From: Monocercomonoides exilis
Lineage: Eukaryota; Preaxostyla; Oxymonadida; Polymastigidae
Assembly: GCA_001643675.2 (NCBI GenBank)
Contig: LSRY02000046.1
Span: 730,034 to 794,033, forward strand
DNA length: 64,000 bases
Reading direction: 5' to 3'
Part shown: piece by piece, positions 1 through 14,100 of the stretch
Layout: each line of letters opens with the position of its first letter
Position numbering within the stretch: position 1 is the first letter of the stretch
Notes under the pieces: model-generated
The model's database searches: none
What the model saw: the letters and a program-made list of their open reading frames with translations, nothing else
What the model was told of the DNA's origin: nothing
Made by a program: the position numbers and the translations under genes

Positions 1-1687
1 ATAAAGCGGTCGCCACCACGGGTGATCACTTGCGGAGTCTGCGAAGCGGCAGATGCCGAAGAGCCAGCAGATGTCTGGGAAGAATCAGCTGTTGCTGAGG
101 ACGAAGTGGAAGCAGAGGAAGCAGAAGCAGAGGAGGAGGAGGAGGAAGAAGGCGCTGGCTCATACGTCACTGGCAGGAAGTCAATTCCAGTGACCTTCTT
201 GTCGTGGTTGCTGCCGTGTCTCGACCGCACCTCCAGCCGCGTGATCAGCGGGAGCCCCACCGACGCCAGCACATACAGCTTCCCTGTGAATGTTCCGGCA
301 AACACCATCGTGCCGTCCATCGAGAACCGCACACACGTCACGTAGTCTCCCACATCTGCTCGGTAGATGCACCGCCCTTCCCTCACGTTCCACACGCGCA
401 CTTTCCTGTCCAGGCACCCCGTCACGCAGTAGCCGTTGTCCACCGGGTTGAAGTCCACACACGTCACAAAGTCTCCGTGCTGCAGCGTCCGCAGCGAGTT
501 CGCGCGGCTGACGTGCCACAGCTTCGCAGTCGAGTCCATCGAGCCAGTCAGCACAAAGCCGTTGGGCGCCCAGCACACGTCCAGGATCTGAGACTCGTGC
601 TCCCGGAACTCCCGCACAGGCACCCGCCCAAACACTTCAAAAGCTGCGGGGTCGTCGGGGAACGAGGAGGCGGACAGCGGCTGGGTGACGATGGAAGTAG
701 AAGAGGAGGAAGAGGAATGAGAGGAAGACATTGTCATAGACATTGACATGGATGCAGGCAGGATCGCATTTGTTGGCGAGATTGCCTGCGGAGACGAGGC
801 CGATGAAGAAGAAGAAATCTGATCCATTGGAGATCCCATCGCCAGCGAAGCCTCAGCAGCTGCAGCTGTCAGAGGGGTCAAAATGTCCTCTTTTGCCTGA
901 AACACGCGAAGCACTCCTTCTTTCCCACCTGTCGCAAACCAGTTGCCCTCAGGCGAGAACCGCGCTGCCCAAATCGCATCGTTGGGCAAGTGGATCTCCT
1001 GAACAACACAAAGCCCGCGAAAGTCCTTTGTGGAACGCCGACGAAGCTTAACTTTCATTTTCTGCAGACACTTTGGAATGAAAACGATTTTGGCAAGAAC
1101 AACTTTTTGGTTCTCTTTCGCTTTTTTCCTTTCTTTTTCGTTTTCAATGTCCTTTTTTCTTTCTTCTTCTGCCATTTTTGCTGCTTCTTTTTCTGTCATT
1201 CTGTGGATGCTGACGCCACGTCTTGATGCTTCCATCATCAAGGGATGGGACATCATCGGTTCCGGTCGATACTCATCGACTCGCATAACTTTGCCCGGCT
1301 CATCCAAATTCTTAATCAAAAATTGAGGGTTATCAGGGTCAATGTACGTTGGGTCGTCCATCTGCTTTGATTTTGGAGGTGGCTTCTTTGGTGGGGGAGG
1401 AGGAGGTGGTGGTGACGTGGCTGGAATTCCCTTTTCCAGTTGTGCAATTTTTACTTCCTGTGCTGTGTCACTTTTATCTGGAGCGCAAGCAGGAGTTGTA
1501 CTAAGAATAGAAAGTCGCAAGCCAGAACAATCCACATCTGCAATAACAGATCCTTAAAGTAAAGAAAAGAATTCAACAATAATATAAATTCAAAACCTGA
1601 GTGGGATTCAGTCGGAGGATGTGCAACAAGTTGGGAGTGTTGTGGAGGAATTTCTACATTTTCTGTTTTTTCCTCATCAATTGACAT
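1..1687 (-). CDS. WDR44: WDR44-like WD40-repeat protein (3' end outside window)
   Basis: The minus strand encodes WD40 blades in the order seen in WDR44/rabphilin-11-type proteins: a blade opening near WAARFSPEGNWFATGG (about 975), then ILDVCWAPNGFVLTGS (about 575), FVTCVDFNPVDNGY (about 460) and YVTCVRFSMDGTM (about 345), followed by the charged strand LEVRSRHGSNHDKKVTG typical of WDR44. A Ser-rich loop (680-740) interrupts the first blades, and another (60-150) precedes the truncated end at base 1. The N-terminal part has a polyproline stretch (1390-1420) and a Lys/Glu helix. One intron, 1553-1596 (44 bp, GTTTTG...TTTAAG), joins two in-frame exons. The ATG at 1687 is the first in the 5' exon. 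An acceptor-like TTTTGTTAG just upstream (1709-1717) means an earlier coding exon is possible. In animals WDR44 is a Rab11 effector in endosome recycling. The family assignment is good; strict orthology is less certain. Confidence 0.75.
1553..1596 (-). other. intron in WDR44-like gene
   Basis: This 44-bp AT-rich intron (GTTTTG...AAG) is needed to keep the frame between the first exon and the proline-rich part. It is the shortest intron modelled in the window. Confidence 0.8.
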
Positions 1688-1714
1688 GAGCTGTTCGCCA
1701 AGAATGTCTAACAA

Positions 1715-2158
1715 AAGTTAAAAAATCAAAATTGAAAAATTTAATAATTGCAAAAAGCACGAGCAGCAATAAAAACTTCTGAGTTAAATTGTATGATTAA
1801 AAATTAAAGGAAATAAAGAACTATTTTCAAAAGTTAATGTTATAAATCTCTATGCTTGAATTAATGTGCTTAATTCAAATTAGGAAAAAATAAGTCCCTT
1901 TTGAAAGCATTTAGCATATTGTTTTTTCATCATTTTTGCAATTAATATTCTTTCATACCTCACAGTTGTGACGTTACACAATTATGTGAAAATAAATAAA
2001 TAATGTTATGGTTAATGTTTTTGTGAAAGAAAAGAAATCACTCAATTCTATGTATTGAGATGGACTTCGAAATTAAAGGGAATAATGATACATTCTGTTT
2101 AAACAACCATATTTTAACTATTCATTTCTCAATAAACTCTTTTTTTATTTAAAGGTAC
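1715..2158. promoter_or_regulatory. AT-rich head-to-head spacer
   Basis: This 444-bp AT-rich stretch lies between the start of the minus-strand WDR44-like gene and the plus-strand giant gene. It presumably holds both promoters and possibly a 5' exon of the WDR44-like gene. A donor-like GTATGAAAG occurs on the minus strand near 1958. No further coding sequence was recognised. Confidence 0.3.
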
Positions 2159-5100
2159 ATGGATACGTCTCCGCAATCAGTAAGAGATGATCCCTTGCAA
2201 CTTCCTTATTTATTGCTGGAGGCTAAGTTTCCACCCTTTTATCCATATTACAATTCTTCAATTGAACAAACTCGGTGCCCAACCTGCGAACAAGAATTCA
2301 CATCGAAAAATTCAAGCAAAATTTGTTGCTTGTGCAATAGGCAAATTTGTGAAAAGTTTGGATCCATATCTTAAACTTTTGTATTTAAAAGGAATTTTGA
2401 TGATTTTAAAATAACTTCTTTTCTCAGTTGCTTGAAGCATAGCAGCGTCCATATGGGTAAAACTTCAAATAATGTTTGTCCTACATGCTGGATTGTTTAT
2501 TGTTGTGGTGTGCAGAAGCAATATTCTTTTTTATTGACAAAATCAATATTAAATTTTATTTTTTTAAGGAGCCTTTTCTCAAGTGAAGCCTCCTCAAAGA
2601 ATCGCTCACATACTTGCAATTGCTCAAATGACTCAAACTTTAGAAGTCTTGTCAAATGCCATTAGAGCACTTCTTTATTTTTTCAAAGCTTCAATTTTCA
2701 CGCCTGATTTATCAACTTCTTCTTTACCAAAAAGGTCTGATGCTATTGATTCACGTTCTTCAAAAGGAGCTTCTACATCGCGCTTTTCTTCGTCGCTTCC
2801 TCACGAGCAATATCTTGAATTCGAGAAGCTTCTGAATTTGTACTTTGAAGGAACACAGAAAAAGTTGCTATCGAGTAAAAATGAAATTTCAGAAAAGCAA
2901 AATGCACAAGCTGTTGTTGCAATTTTTGGAGGGACGATTGCAGGCACTGATTCGCTCACCCCGATCATTATATCTGAAGGGAAAGCGTGTTCTGGAGCAC
3001 AGCCAAGCAATTCCAATAAAATTAATGGCAGTTATTCAACACTCTCAGATAATGTGATTCTCCCTCCAATAGCTCCTATTTCTTCCAGCTCAATCATCTC
3101 AGCCGAATTATCCATGGCCAAACCAAAACCTTCTTTTCCCTCTTCTTTCGACCCAGCCACGCGCAAACAGAATGCTTCTTCTTCTTTCCCCACTTCATAT
3201 TCTCACGCCTTCCAACTCCAAAAAACCGCTGCTCGCCCGCCCACACCCACAACACCCGGTTTCGAGGCATCGTATCCTTCTTCATCGTCTGTGCCTCTGC
3301 AGCCATCTTCGTCTTCGTCTTCTTCTTCCTCTTCGACTCCCTTCTTCTCTCCGGCAATGGCAGCTATTTCACAGACATCTTCTGTTCTTGTCTCTAATTC
3401 TGGTCAAACATCTTCTTCTTCCTCATCTTCCTCTTCTTCCTCTTCCTTCGCAACTGGTCCAATCACTTCGCACAACAACTTCTTCTTCCGCTTCCCTCCG
3501 CCAGTCAAAAGCATCCCCCTCATTTCACAGCCTGCTCTCTCTGCCATTTCATCTGCTTCTGTTCTTCAGAGCACTTCTTCTCCATCTTCTTCCTCTTCCT
3601 CTTCCTCTTCTTCTTCCTCTTCTTCCACTTCACAATCTTCTTCTTCCTCCTCTGACCCTGCCTTCGGATCCCACAAGCTCCAGTCTGTGTTCACCAAAGA
3701 GCTTCAGTCTCTTCTCTTCCCAAACTCCAACCAGGACGTCAAGAGCGCCTACCAATCCACCGTCACCCTCCATTCAGATGCTAATAATAACACAGGGTCA
3801 TCATCATCTTCTTCTTCTGTACCTCAAATGTACAGTGCACGCAGCCACACCCGCTTTGGGGAGCAGATCAGCAGCGCTAGAAAAAAAGAGTTGAACGGGA
3901 AAGAAGAAACCAACAGCGAAAGAAGCGACGGCTTCGGCCTCTTTTCAGAGCTGCTGTTCACCCGCTTCGTTTCCCTCTGCTCGTTCTGTGTGAAAAACAA
4001 CGTTGAATTCTTTTCTTCTCTTCTGCTTCTTTCTCTGGCGTTCTCCTTAGCCCGACACGACGTCATCAAGGCGTTCATATCAGACGAGTGGGTGGCTGTG
4101 CGTGTGGCTCGTAAACAGACCTCGGATGCTTCTGTTATTGGCTCTCCGCACAAAACGGATGAAAATAACAGACATTATTCGATTTCTCCGTTCTTCCACA
4201 TCCTCCCGTGGCTGCTGAAACAGTCAATTTATGCAGATATTTCACCTTTTTCATCATCGTCATCATCATCATCATCATCTTCTTCTTCTTCTTCCTCATC
4301 CCTTCCCACCTTCCCCTTCAACACTCTTGAGCTGTCCTATTTGTCCTCTTCCATCATCTCCGCTCTCCTCAAAGTCGCCAACGTCTCCTCCATCGCCGTC
4401 ACCATCCAACAGAGCGAGGCGCTGAGCTTGCCGCAGACACACAACAAGTCCCTTTCTGCATTGTCTTCCATTCTCCACCCGTTTTTCGTGCTGGAGGCGC
4501 CGACCGCGCTGAACTTGTGCATTTTGCATTGCCTCAGGCTGCAGATTGCGCTGATGACGATGGCAAACACGATGAATGCGAATAATAATTCTTCTGCTTT
4601 TTCTGCTTTTTCTGGTTTTTCTTCTTCTTCTTCTACTTCTTCTTCTTTGGCTTCTATTATGCCTCCATCTCACCAGCATTCTCTTTCTCCTCCTGCGTTC
4701 TCGATGTATTCCATGCAACCTTCATCATCATCATCTTCTTCTTCTTCTTCTTCTTCCTCTTTTTCTTCCCTTTCAAACCCATTCTCCTCTTCTTCCTCTT
4801 CTTCCTCTTCTTCCTCCTCCTCTTTTCTTCCTCCTCTTTCCTCCTTCCTCTCTCTCTCTCCTTCCCCTTTCTTCTCCTTCATCTTCTCCAGATGCCTTGC
4901 CCGTATCACTTCAGAAATAGCCACCCCTGGTTCTTCTCTCAGTGCATTTCTTACAAACAACAGTTCGCTCTCCGTTTCTTATGTGAGGAAAATGAGTTTT
5001 CCTTTTGCCTCGTTTGTGAAGTTTTGCGAGGAGGTGTTTGTGAATGGAAGATGCGGGGTGATTGTGGGGTATAACAATAGAAGCAGTTGTGGTTGCTTTA

Positions 5101-8100
5101 AGGGTTATGGAGGAGGAGGAGGAGGAGGAGGAGGAGGAGGGAATTTAAATAATTCTTCTTCTTCTTCTACTTCTTCTTCTACTTCTTCTTCTTCTTCTTC
5201 TTCTTCTTCGTCTTTTCACATTTCTTCTCGTTTTATCTATTTGATGGAGCCAGATTTCATTTCTCTCTGTTATGCACTGCTTTCCTTCATCACTGAGCTT
5301 AATCGCTCTTCTTTTGATTTGTTTTCTGTTCCTGATACTTCTTCTTCTTCATTCTCTTCTTCCACCTCTTCTTCCTCCTCCTCCTCTTTCTCTTTCTCTT
5401 CCTCTTCCTCTTCCTCTTCAAACATCCCCTCCCACATTCTCCGCCTTAACTCCACTTTATCCTTGTTCCTTCCTCAGTTTCTGATTGACCTCGTTTCCTC
5501 TATCGATTCTATGATAACACTCAGCAAATGCACTTCTCATAGAAAACATTCAAGAAAAGGGAAGATGAATGTGAAAGAAGAAATTAAAGAAGAAGAAGAG
5601 GAGGAAGATAAAGATGAAGGAAGAGAAGAAGAAGAAGAATATGATGATGATGAAGTGGGGCTGTTTGCCAGTAGAGACAAGATGATAGAGAGAATTATGC
5701 AAAGAAATAAATCATCTTCATCGTTGTCATCATCATCATCATCATCTTCTTCTTCTTCTTCTTCTTCTGTTGAATGGACAATTGAAACTTCATCAAATAA
5801 GAACAATAACAACAACAATAATAATAAACCCCCAAACCAGAAAGAACACACAAAGAAATCATCATTCCATCCATCAGCTGTTTTATTCCCTCCCTTTTTG
5901 CACTTTTCTTCTCAATCCGATTTCGCTTCAATCGAAAAATTTGCATGTGCCAATCAAACTGCCTTTTATTCCCAGTCATTTTTCGATTTTGCACAGGATT
6001 CCACTGAAATAAATACAATTGACTCGTTTTTTCTCTCTTCTTTTCGAGTGAAACTTGTCTCAGACAAAGTTTATCTGCCTCTTCTTTCAACCATTGCAGA
6101 CGAAGCAAACCGGCTGCTGTATTGCTTCTTCTACGATGAGCTGTTATCTCCACTGCCCCTGAGGGAGAAAGGGAAAGAAGGAGATTATTCACTCAATGGA
6201 GTTAATAGTAGATGCTCAACTGCTTCTTCTGCTACTGCTGCTTCTTCTTCTTCTTCATTAAACAAATCAGTTTCTTCCTCTTCTCTCCCTTCTTCTTCCT
6301 CTTCCTCTTCTTCCTCTTCTTCTTCCTCTTCTTCTTCCTCTTCCTCTTCCTCTTCCTCTTCCTCTTCATCCTCTCCTTCTCCTTCTCCTTCTTCTTCTTC
6401 TTCCACCCGCCTTCCTTCTCCCATCACCGACACCTCCACCTCTTTCCTCTTCTCCCCCGACATCATCGTCCCTCCTCCTTCTCCCGATTACTCTGCCTCC
6501 GTCTCTTCTCCCATCACATCTTACCCGCCTCCCTGCGACCCTCCTCCTCCTCCTTCTCTTCCTCCTTCTTTCCCTCTTTCTCATCTGCCTCCTGCCATCA
6601 CAAAACTCACTGCTCGTGTTGGGATATCCATAGGCGTTGATGATGAATGTAGAAGCAGCAGTAACAATGGTGGAGTCATATTTGAGAGAGAGAGAAAGAG
6701 AAGAAGAGAGATTTCACAGCTCCACAACCGATTGATTTTTTTCTTCAGATTTTTGAACGAAGCGCTCAGCAAATCGGATGTGGCACGCAACATGGCGTAT
6801 TGGATGCATATTGTTCTTTCTCTATTCTCACTCATCTTTCCTTCTTTGTTTTTGAGAGAGAATTTAGTCATATGCAATAATAATAATAACAACAATGGTG
6901 GTGATTGTGGTGGAGAAGGAAGAGGAAGAGAAGGAGATGGCATTTATTCCCTCACATTAGCCAGCAAAGCTCAATATGATTCACAAAGAGGTCTGTTTAA
7001 TCTTCCTCTTTCGTCTCTCCTGCAGAAGTTTCACTCACAAAACGGATTTTCTATTCAACAAAGAACGAATGAAACAGAAATCGCATTCGAAAGAGAAAAC
7101 GAAATTAAAAGCAATTCGTTTTTCCCTTCCTTTTTCACTAATTGTGCAAAAGAATGCGAAAATAATGAGTCTTTTCATTTGAATAACATTTCTTCTTCTG
7201 TTTTGTTCACTCTTCCCACAGACGCCCCTGCTCTTTCATTTGGCCCCACAAAATGTTGTTCTTCAGAAACTTTGCATCTTCCAGTGCAATTCACACCTTT
7301 GGATGACGATGATGGAGAAGGAGAAGAAGAAGAAGAGAATCTTGAAGAGAAAGATCAGAATGCGTTTGTTTCAACCTCTTCTTCTTCTCTTACTTCTTCT
7401 TCTTCTTCTTTCCATCTCCCCGAGTTAATACCCCCCGACTCCTCTTCCCCTCTCCCTCCCGTCTTCATCCGCGAAGCAGGTCTTCTTCTGAAGCGCCTTC
7501 TTCTCCTTCCAGACATCCAAAGCAACCTCTCCATGTTCCTCTTGAAGTACATCACACTCAACATCATCGACCGCTCGGGTTTGTGGGGCAACACAAAAGA
7601 TGCAGATGAATTGGAGGAGGAAGACGAGGCAAAGTGGAAGAGGCTGAAGGAAGAGCCGGAACCGACGCCGTTTTGGGTGTATGCAGAGAAGACGTCGAAG
7701 ATGCTGGTAGAGAGAAGAGGAAAGGGAGAAGGAGAGGACGGAGAAATAGAAAAATCCGGAGAAATTGGAGAAGGAAAAGAAGAAGGCAGTTCATCTTCTT
7801 CTGTGCGTATGATAGATGGTACACTTGGTTTCACTTCTCCTTCTGTTCTTTCTTCATTCGCAAAAGTGAACACTTCCAATCCTCAAGCTTCAAAGCCATG
7901 CTCTTTACTAATATGTGCTTCGACTCCATCGTTAGCATCATTATCACCTTCATCATCATCGTCATCATCATCTTCTTCTTTATCAATCGAAGATGATTCA
8001 ATAACCGAATTCCGCACAGCCGAAGACTCAGAAGCAGCTCTTCTGCAGCGTCTGGCATTGAACGAACTTGACTCCCGTCTCTCAGATGCAGAACGAAGGT

Positions 8101-11100
8101 GGATTTATCACTCCAACTTAACCTCTGCACTTGGGTGTTCTGCACTTCCTGTTGTGTCACCTTCTTCTCTTCTCATTCCGGGCACCCAAATCCACTCATT
8201 TCCTGCGCCTTCTGTCTCCTTCTCTCTATTTCCCCCCACCGCCTCTCCAGCGCGTGTGCGAAAGGTGATATTTGACGAAGTGATCAGTGTTGTGTTCCAC
8301 AGAGCAGAGAAGAGAAGGGCAGAGCTGATTGAGCTGATGAACTTCCTGTTTGTGGAGTCGCTGCAGAGAGTAGAGCAGACACAGCCAATGAAAGGGTATG
8401 CCGTGATGTGTGTGCTAAAGGCAATCCTGTCAGAAAGAGAAAGATTAAAACAGTTTGTGACCCTCCACGTTCGCAGCTGTCTTTTTCTCATCTGCACATT
8501 CTGTGGGAACAGCAACAGCCACCTCAGCTCTGCTGCCACAGACGTCCTTGCCTCTTTCTTCAGCGGCGGCGACAGCATCGACGACCCTGACATCACAGGA
8601 GCGAAATGGGCAAAAGAATGCTTGCGCATCAGCTCCCCCACTGTCCAGCACGCTGCTTTGCTCGCCCTCAACCGCCTGGCTGAAACACACCCGCCCTCAA
8701 AGTACTTCGACTTGTGGAACCCGATCTTTCCTGAGCTGCTGAATGCAGAGCAGATGAAGAGGTACTGCGAGGTCGACCGCTCGCTCGCTGCCTCGCTTGT
8801 CGCGCTGTTTGCGTCGTCTGCCGTCAGCTTTGAGCACATCTCAGTTGCAATGCCTCGCATGCTCCCTTTATTGGGCATCCCAAACACAGCTCTTCAGACA
8901 ACTGTCCTGCAGATCCTGTTGGAGGCAGCGAAGAGGGGAGAAAGCGAGCGTCTGTCGTTAGATTCCCTCAGAGCCATCGAGTGGGCGTCGGCAGGGCTGA
9001 GATCTGTTCCCGATGAGCTTATCTTTGGCGCCCTGCAGTTCTTTGTGGTGATGCTGGGCACGATACACAACCGGCCTGATGCTGACAGCGCCATCACTTC
9101 TATCACAAGAAGGAGGGAATATAATGGAGTGCGCTTTGGCTGCCCCTGCGAAATGCTGGCGGTGAAGATGTACTCGTTCACGTTCGAGTCGATGCTGAAG
9201 CTGATCAACCCGCTCACACACACGCCACGCACAGTCTCTTTGGCTGTCGCTTGCATTTCGGCCTTTGCTGAACTGGGATTTGGGGCAGAGGACGTGATGG
9301 AAGACAGGATTGCGCTGCAGCTGTATCAGAAACCGGAGGAAAGGGCGTCGTTTTTCTTTTCTCCGGCTTCTTCTCCTGGTGGGAGCGGGAGTGGAAGTGG
9401 AAGAATCGCATCAGCAGCAAATGCAATGGAAGCAATGTATTCTTCTTCTTCCTCTCCCTTTTACTCCCCCTCTTCATATTCCTCTTCCGACCAAAAACTC
9501 CCCTTCGACTCCGGCACCTGCTTCATCCGCCTTCTCATTTCCCTCTTTTTCACCAAGTTCCCTTCCCTCACCTCTCTCTCTTCCCTCTCCTCCACCAGCC
9601 CCAACGCCTACCTCCGCCTCTACCCAACCCCTCCTCTCGTCCACGCCTCCCGCGCCTTAACCCACTTTGCCAAGCAAGACAGACGCATAGCACATTCTTT
9701 GTCTTCTATCAGAATCAGTTTCCCCTCCTGGCCTTCCACACATATCTTGCTCTCTTCTGTTGTTCCGCAGCTGCTGGAGACGATGGAGGGAATTAACTTG
9801 GCGAATGTGCTGAGGTTTGTGGCGGTTGTGTGTGAGATTAGCAGGGCTTTTAGAAAGCAGCTGGTGGAGATGGATATCTTTGGAATTGTGCTGAAGATGA
9901 TTCGAATGGGAGGAGAGGCGTTTGTGAGGAAGAGGAAAGAGGAAGGAGAAGAAGAAGGAAGCAACAAAGAAGTGGATGATAATAATAAAGAAGGTGATAT
10001 AAGAGAAACTTCCGTAGATTCAGATAGAAAGCACGTATTCAGCCCAAGTCCGCTATCTCCTTCGAATTTTGCTCAAAACAATGCAACTTCAGAAAATAAT
10101 CCCTTCATCGCCCCGATCGCTTCCCCAACGCCTCCAGAACTAATTCCTGCAGACATCAAAAGCAGCCTAAATAGGAAGCATATAACACCGCTGGATTCTG
10201 AAGAGGCAGAAAATGAAGAGGATGAAGAAGATAATGACAACGATAATGATGAAGGTAGTTCAAACGAAAGAGAAGAAAGAGATGATATTGAAATTGAAAA
10301 TGAGGGAGAAAGAGAAAGAAGTTTAGAAGAAGAAGAAGAAGTTGAGAATATCAGCAGACAAAGCAGAAGAGGAGAAAGAAGAGAGGAAAGAAGAGCGATC
10401 ACTGCCGCATCGCGGAATTCTCGTCGGAGTGTGCAGACAGCCAACCGATCAGTCGATGCGTTCTCAACAGCCTCAGCTGCTGCTGGCACACTCAATGCCT
10501 CATTCTCTGCTGCTTCCTCTTCTGCTTCAACTTCATCATCATCTTCTTCTTCTTCTCTCTCCTCTTCTTCCTCTTCTCCTTCATTGCTTTCGTCCTCCTC
10601 TTCTTCATCTTCTATAACCCCACAAACTTCTTCTTGTTCTTCCACAAAGAAAGTTGAGCTTAAACTGACAAAAACATACCGCCCGCCTCGTCCCGAGCTC
10701 TTCTTCCTCAAAACATCCAAGTGGATTGACTATTATCTCATAAGACTGCTGGAAAGCCTAATCGACAACGATACTTTTGACAAGCTTGTCAATTTCAAAG
10801 AGAAAAATTCTCCTTCTGGTTCTTCTGCTTCTGCTTCTGCTTCTTCTTCTTCTTCTTCAATGAACAACACAGCACAAAACTTTGGTGAGTCTGGCTCTGC
10901 TGTAGAATATGTGCTTTCTGAAGAGTTTCCTCATTTCTGGATAATCAAGCAAGGAATGCGCAGCCCAGTAGCGATGATACAGAGAGCCACCCAAAGACTG
11001 CTTGTGAAATTGTGTCTGGTCGCATTTGTGAAAGATGTTTCGAATAAAAAATTAGAATTTAATTCTTCTTCTTCTTCTGCCTTCTCCCAAACCTCCTCTC

Positions 11101-14100
11101 AACCTTCCACCCAGACCCCTTCTGACACCAAAACAAGTCCTTCCTCTTCTTTCTTCAGTGACCCATCCACCCGCCGCACATTCTACTCGTATCTCTTCAT
11201 GCTCCGTGACCAGCGCGGCTCCCTCGCCATCTCCGCTCAGTCAAACAGCCAAGCACAGCTTCCACAGCTCAATCAAATGACACAAACGACACAAGTTAAT
11301 CATCTTAATCAACCGAATCAGTTTTCTCAATCCAATCAGCTCAATCAATCTAGTCAATACACTCCTCTTACTCAATTCACACCTCAAACACAGAACGCGA
11401 CTGCAGCTGATGGCTCCCTCATCCCCAGTGCTCCCATTCCCGATGGCGGTCGCATCTACCTCGAGTCCTTCCCTCTCCTCCCTCCCACAAAATCCCCCTT
11501 CGACTGCCTCCCTCCTTCTGCAAACATCTCATACACTCTGAGAGACACATGCCACAAGCTGGGTGAGGCGCTGGCTGAGCACTTGAATGCCATTTATTCC
11601 CTCTGTTCTCGCTTCATCGGTGCTGGCAGCGCCCCCTCGGGTGTAGCGATGGAAGCAGCGCAGACAGAAATTTCCTCGTTCTGCGAGCAGGAGAATTCGC
11701 TCCGCCTGTCAATCAGCCAGCTCATGAGCAGAACTGGCACACAGGGAAGCATCAACGCAGCTGCTATGGCTGCTTCTTCTTCTTCTTCTTCGGCATCTGT
11801 TTCTTCTTCTTCTATTTCTCCGAGAGGCGGAGTATCTTCCGTGCTGGGTGCAGGTGACGGTGCACAATGGATCCTCCGGCGCGAAGAGCTGGCAGAGGCG
11901 CTTATTCTGGTGCCTAACATTATGTCTGCCCTCTCCCAGCTGCTTCTGTCTCCTCTCTGTTCCATCCGCTTCCGCGTCGAAATCGCAAAGTTGGTGTTTA
12001 TTCTGACAGAGAAATCAGATTTTGGGCGGCGTAGTGTGGAAGAGTACTGTCTGAGGATGATCTGCTGTGCGTCTGACATCTTCAACATCAACAGCCCCGC
12101 CACGTCTGCCTACCAGGCGATCCGCATTCCCCCCGCCAGCAACATGCCGCTCTATCAGATGCTGTACGACTCGGTGCACCGCATCGACTCAGACGCTGAT
12201 GCTGGCAATCTCTCAGGCGCAAGACAAACACAGTCAGTGGCTCAGCTGCTGATCTCGCTGAAGAGGCACGCTGCTTCCACAAGGCAGGCCATCGCAGCGA
12301 AGATGAGAGAGGCGGCTGAGGCGCAGAATCCGAAGAGAAGAGAAGACGCGAAGGAGAGCGGGGGCGCGTCGTCTTCTGCAGATAAAATGAAAGGCAGCTC
12401 ATCAACAATGAACTCATCATCATCAGCATCAGCATTAGCAATCCCCAATGCCTCCTCCCTCACCCCATTCCCTGTATGCATTCCTCCTCCGTGTCTGCTG
12501 GACCGCCCTCCTCCTCCTTACAACCCATCCACCACGCTCTCCTTCGTGTGCCAGCTGATCTGCCTCAACTATCTTTCAGGGAGAGGCGCCTTCGTGAGAG
12601 GTGAATGCTCCTTCGGCGGCATCGTGTTTCGCTCGCAGACAGCAAAACTGGCGCTGATGGTGAAAGTGTTTGCCGGCGCGTCCTTTTTGAACACATCCCT
12701 ACGCACTGCCCCTCTGCTCCACACGTGCCACGATGCGGGGCTTGAGTCTGGCTCCTTTCTGGTCGCTCTCTCCTGCCTCGCCTCTCTCGCCAAGCGCGGG
12801 TACTCATTCGTCCAAGTGCGCGAGGCAAAAATATTTCCCCTTCTTGTTGCCATGCTCCGCCTCCCTTCATTACCTGCAGCACTGCCGGCATCAATTGCCA
12901 AACAGGCTGCATTTCAGATGCCCTACCCGATGGTTGTACCCACACACGAGCGCTGCTTCCTAGCGGCGGTGTGCATCGGCCACTTCTGCCTCCTCGACGC
13001 TGCAAATGCGAAGTGCGTGGCCGCTAACCCTTTCTTCTTCCACAACATCCTCCACATTTTGGCTGTCCCGGCCTCTTCTCTTGCTTACTTTGCTGTTCCC
13101 ACCTCAGTCCGCACAGCGCTTCTGTTTGCGCTCCATTCGGTCTGCTCCATCGACACCTCTGCAGCAATGATGATGATGAGGGCGGTGCCAATGGCAAAGA
13201 CGATATTGCACAGCTGCTTGTTCACGGCAGCTCAGCACGAGATGGCAATTATGGGAGATGCGATGCTGCAGACGGGAAATCAGATGGAGATGCTGCAGCC
13301 TTCATCATCATCATCATCTTCTTCTTCTTCTTCTTCTTCTTCAGTCCAGCAAGGCACATTGAAATCTGGCAGCTCATTCTGGTTTGACAGATTAGGGCTG
13401 CTTGTGAAGGGTGAGATGCCATCGCCGTTTCAGCCAATTGCGAGAGCATACGCGCTTCGTGTGCTGACTCTTGCAATGCTTGCTTCTGATGCTCAGCTTT
13501 CATATGGCAAGCAAACGAGGTCGAATAACTGTTTAGGTCAATCATCGAATGCGAATGTTGAAAGGGATAATGAAATGGCTCAGAGAATGGAATCTACTCA
13601 ACAAACAGAAAGAGCTAGTGTTTCAGCTGTTGCTAGCTCTGCCTCTTTTCCAATTGTGCAAGGGATTTCATCATACAAATCATCTTCTCAGCTTCCTCTG
13701 CTTTCATTTCCAGAAATTGTCGATATGTTTCCGCTCAAAACACAGCCGCCGGCTCCTCAGCAGGCAATATTACCTCCATCGCCTCTATTCAACTCCCCTC
13801 ATTTAGACTTCTTCACATACCCTCGTGTGTTGCACAGAACACTTTCGTTGTTCAACACAACTGGCAACAAAAACACGAAACAGCTGTTGAAAGCAGCAAA
13901 TGTGTTCCTTCGCTTGTCTTTCACTCGAATTCTGTCAGAAAACATGTCAAAAGCAATTCTTGAGTTTCCAGATACAAGCACAGAAAAATCATCGACTCCG
14001 CAATTACAACAACCCCAACCATCATCAACAGCATGCTATGCATCGCTTCCTGGCTTCTGGCCACGTGAGTCTCTTCCCCACACGATGTTCATTCCCGAAG

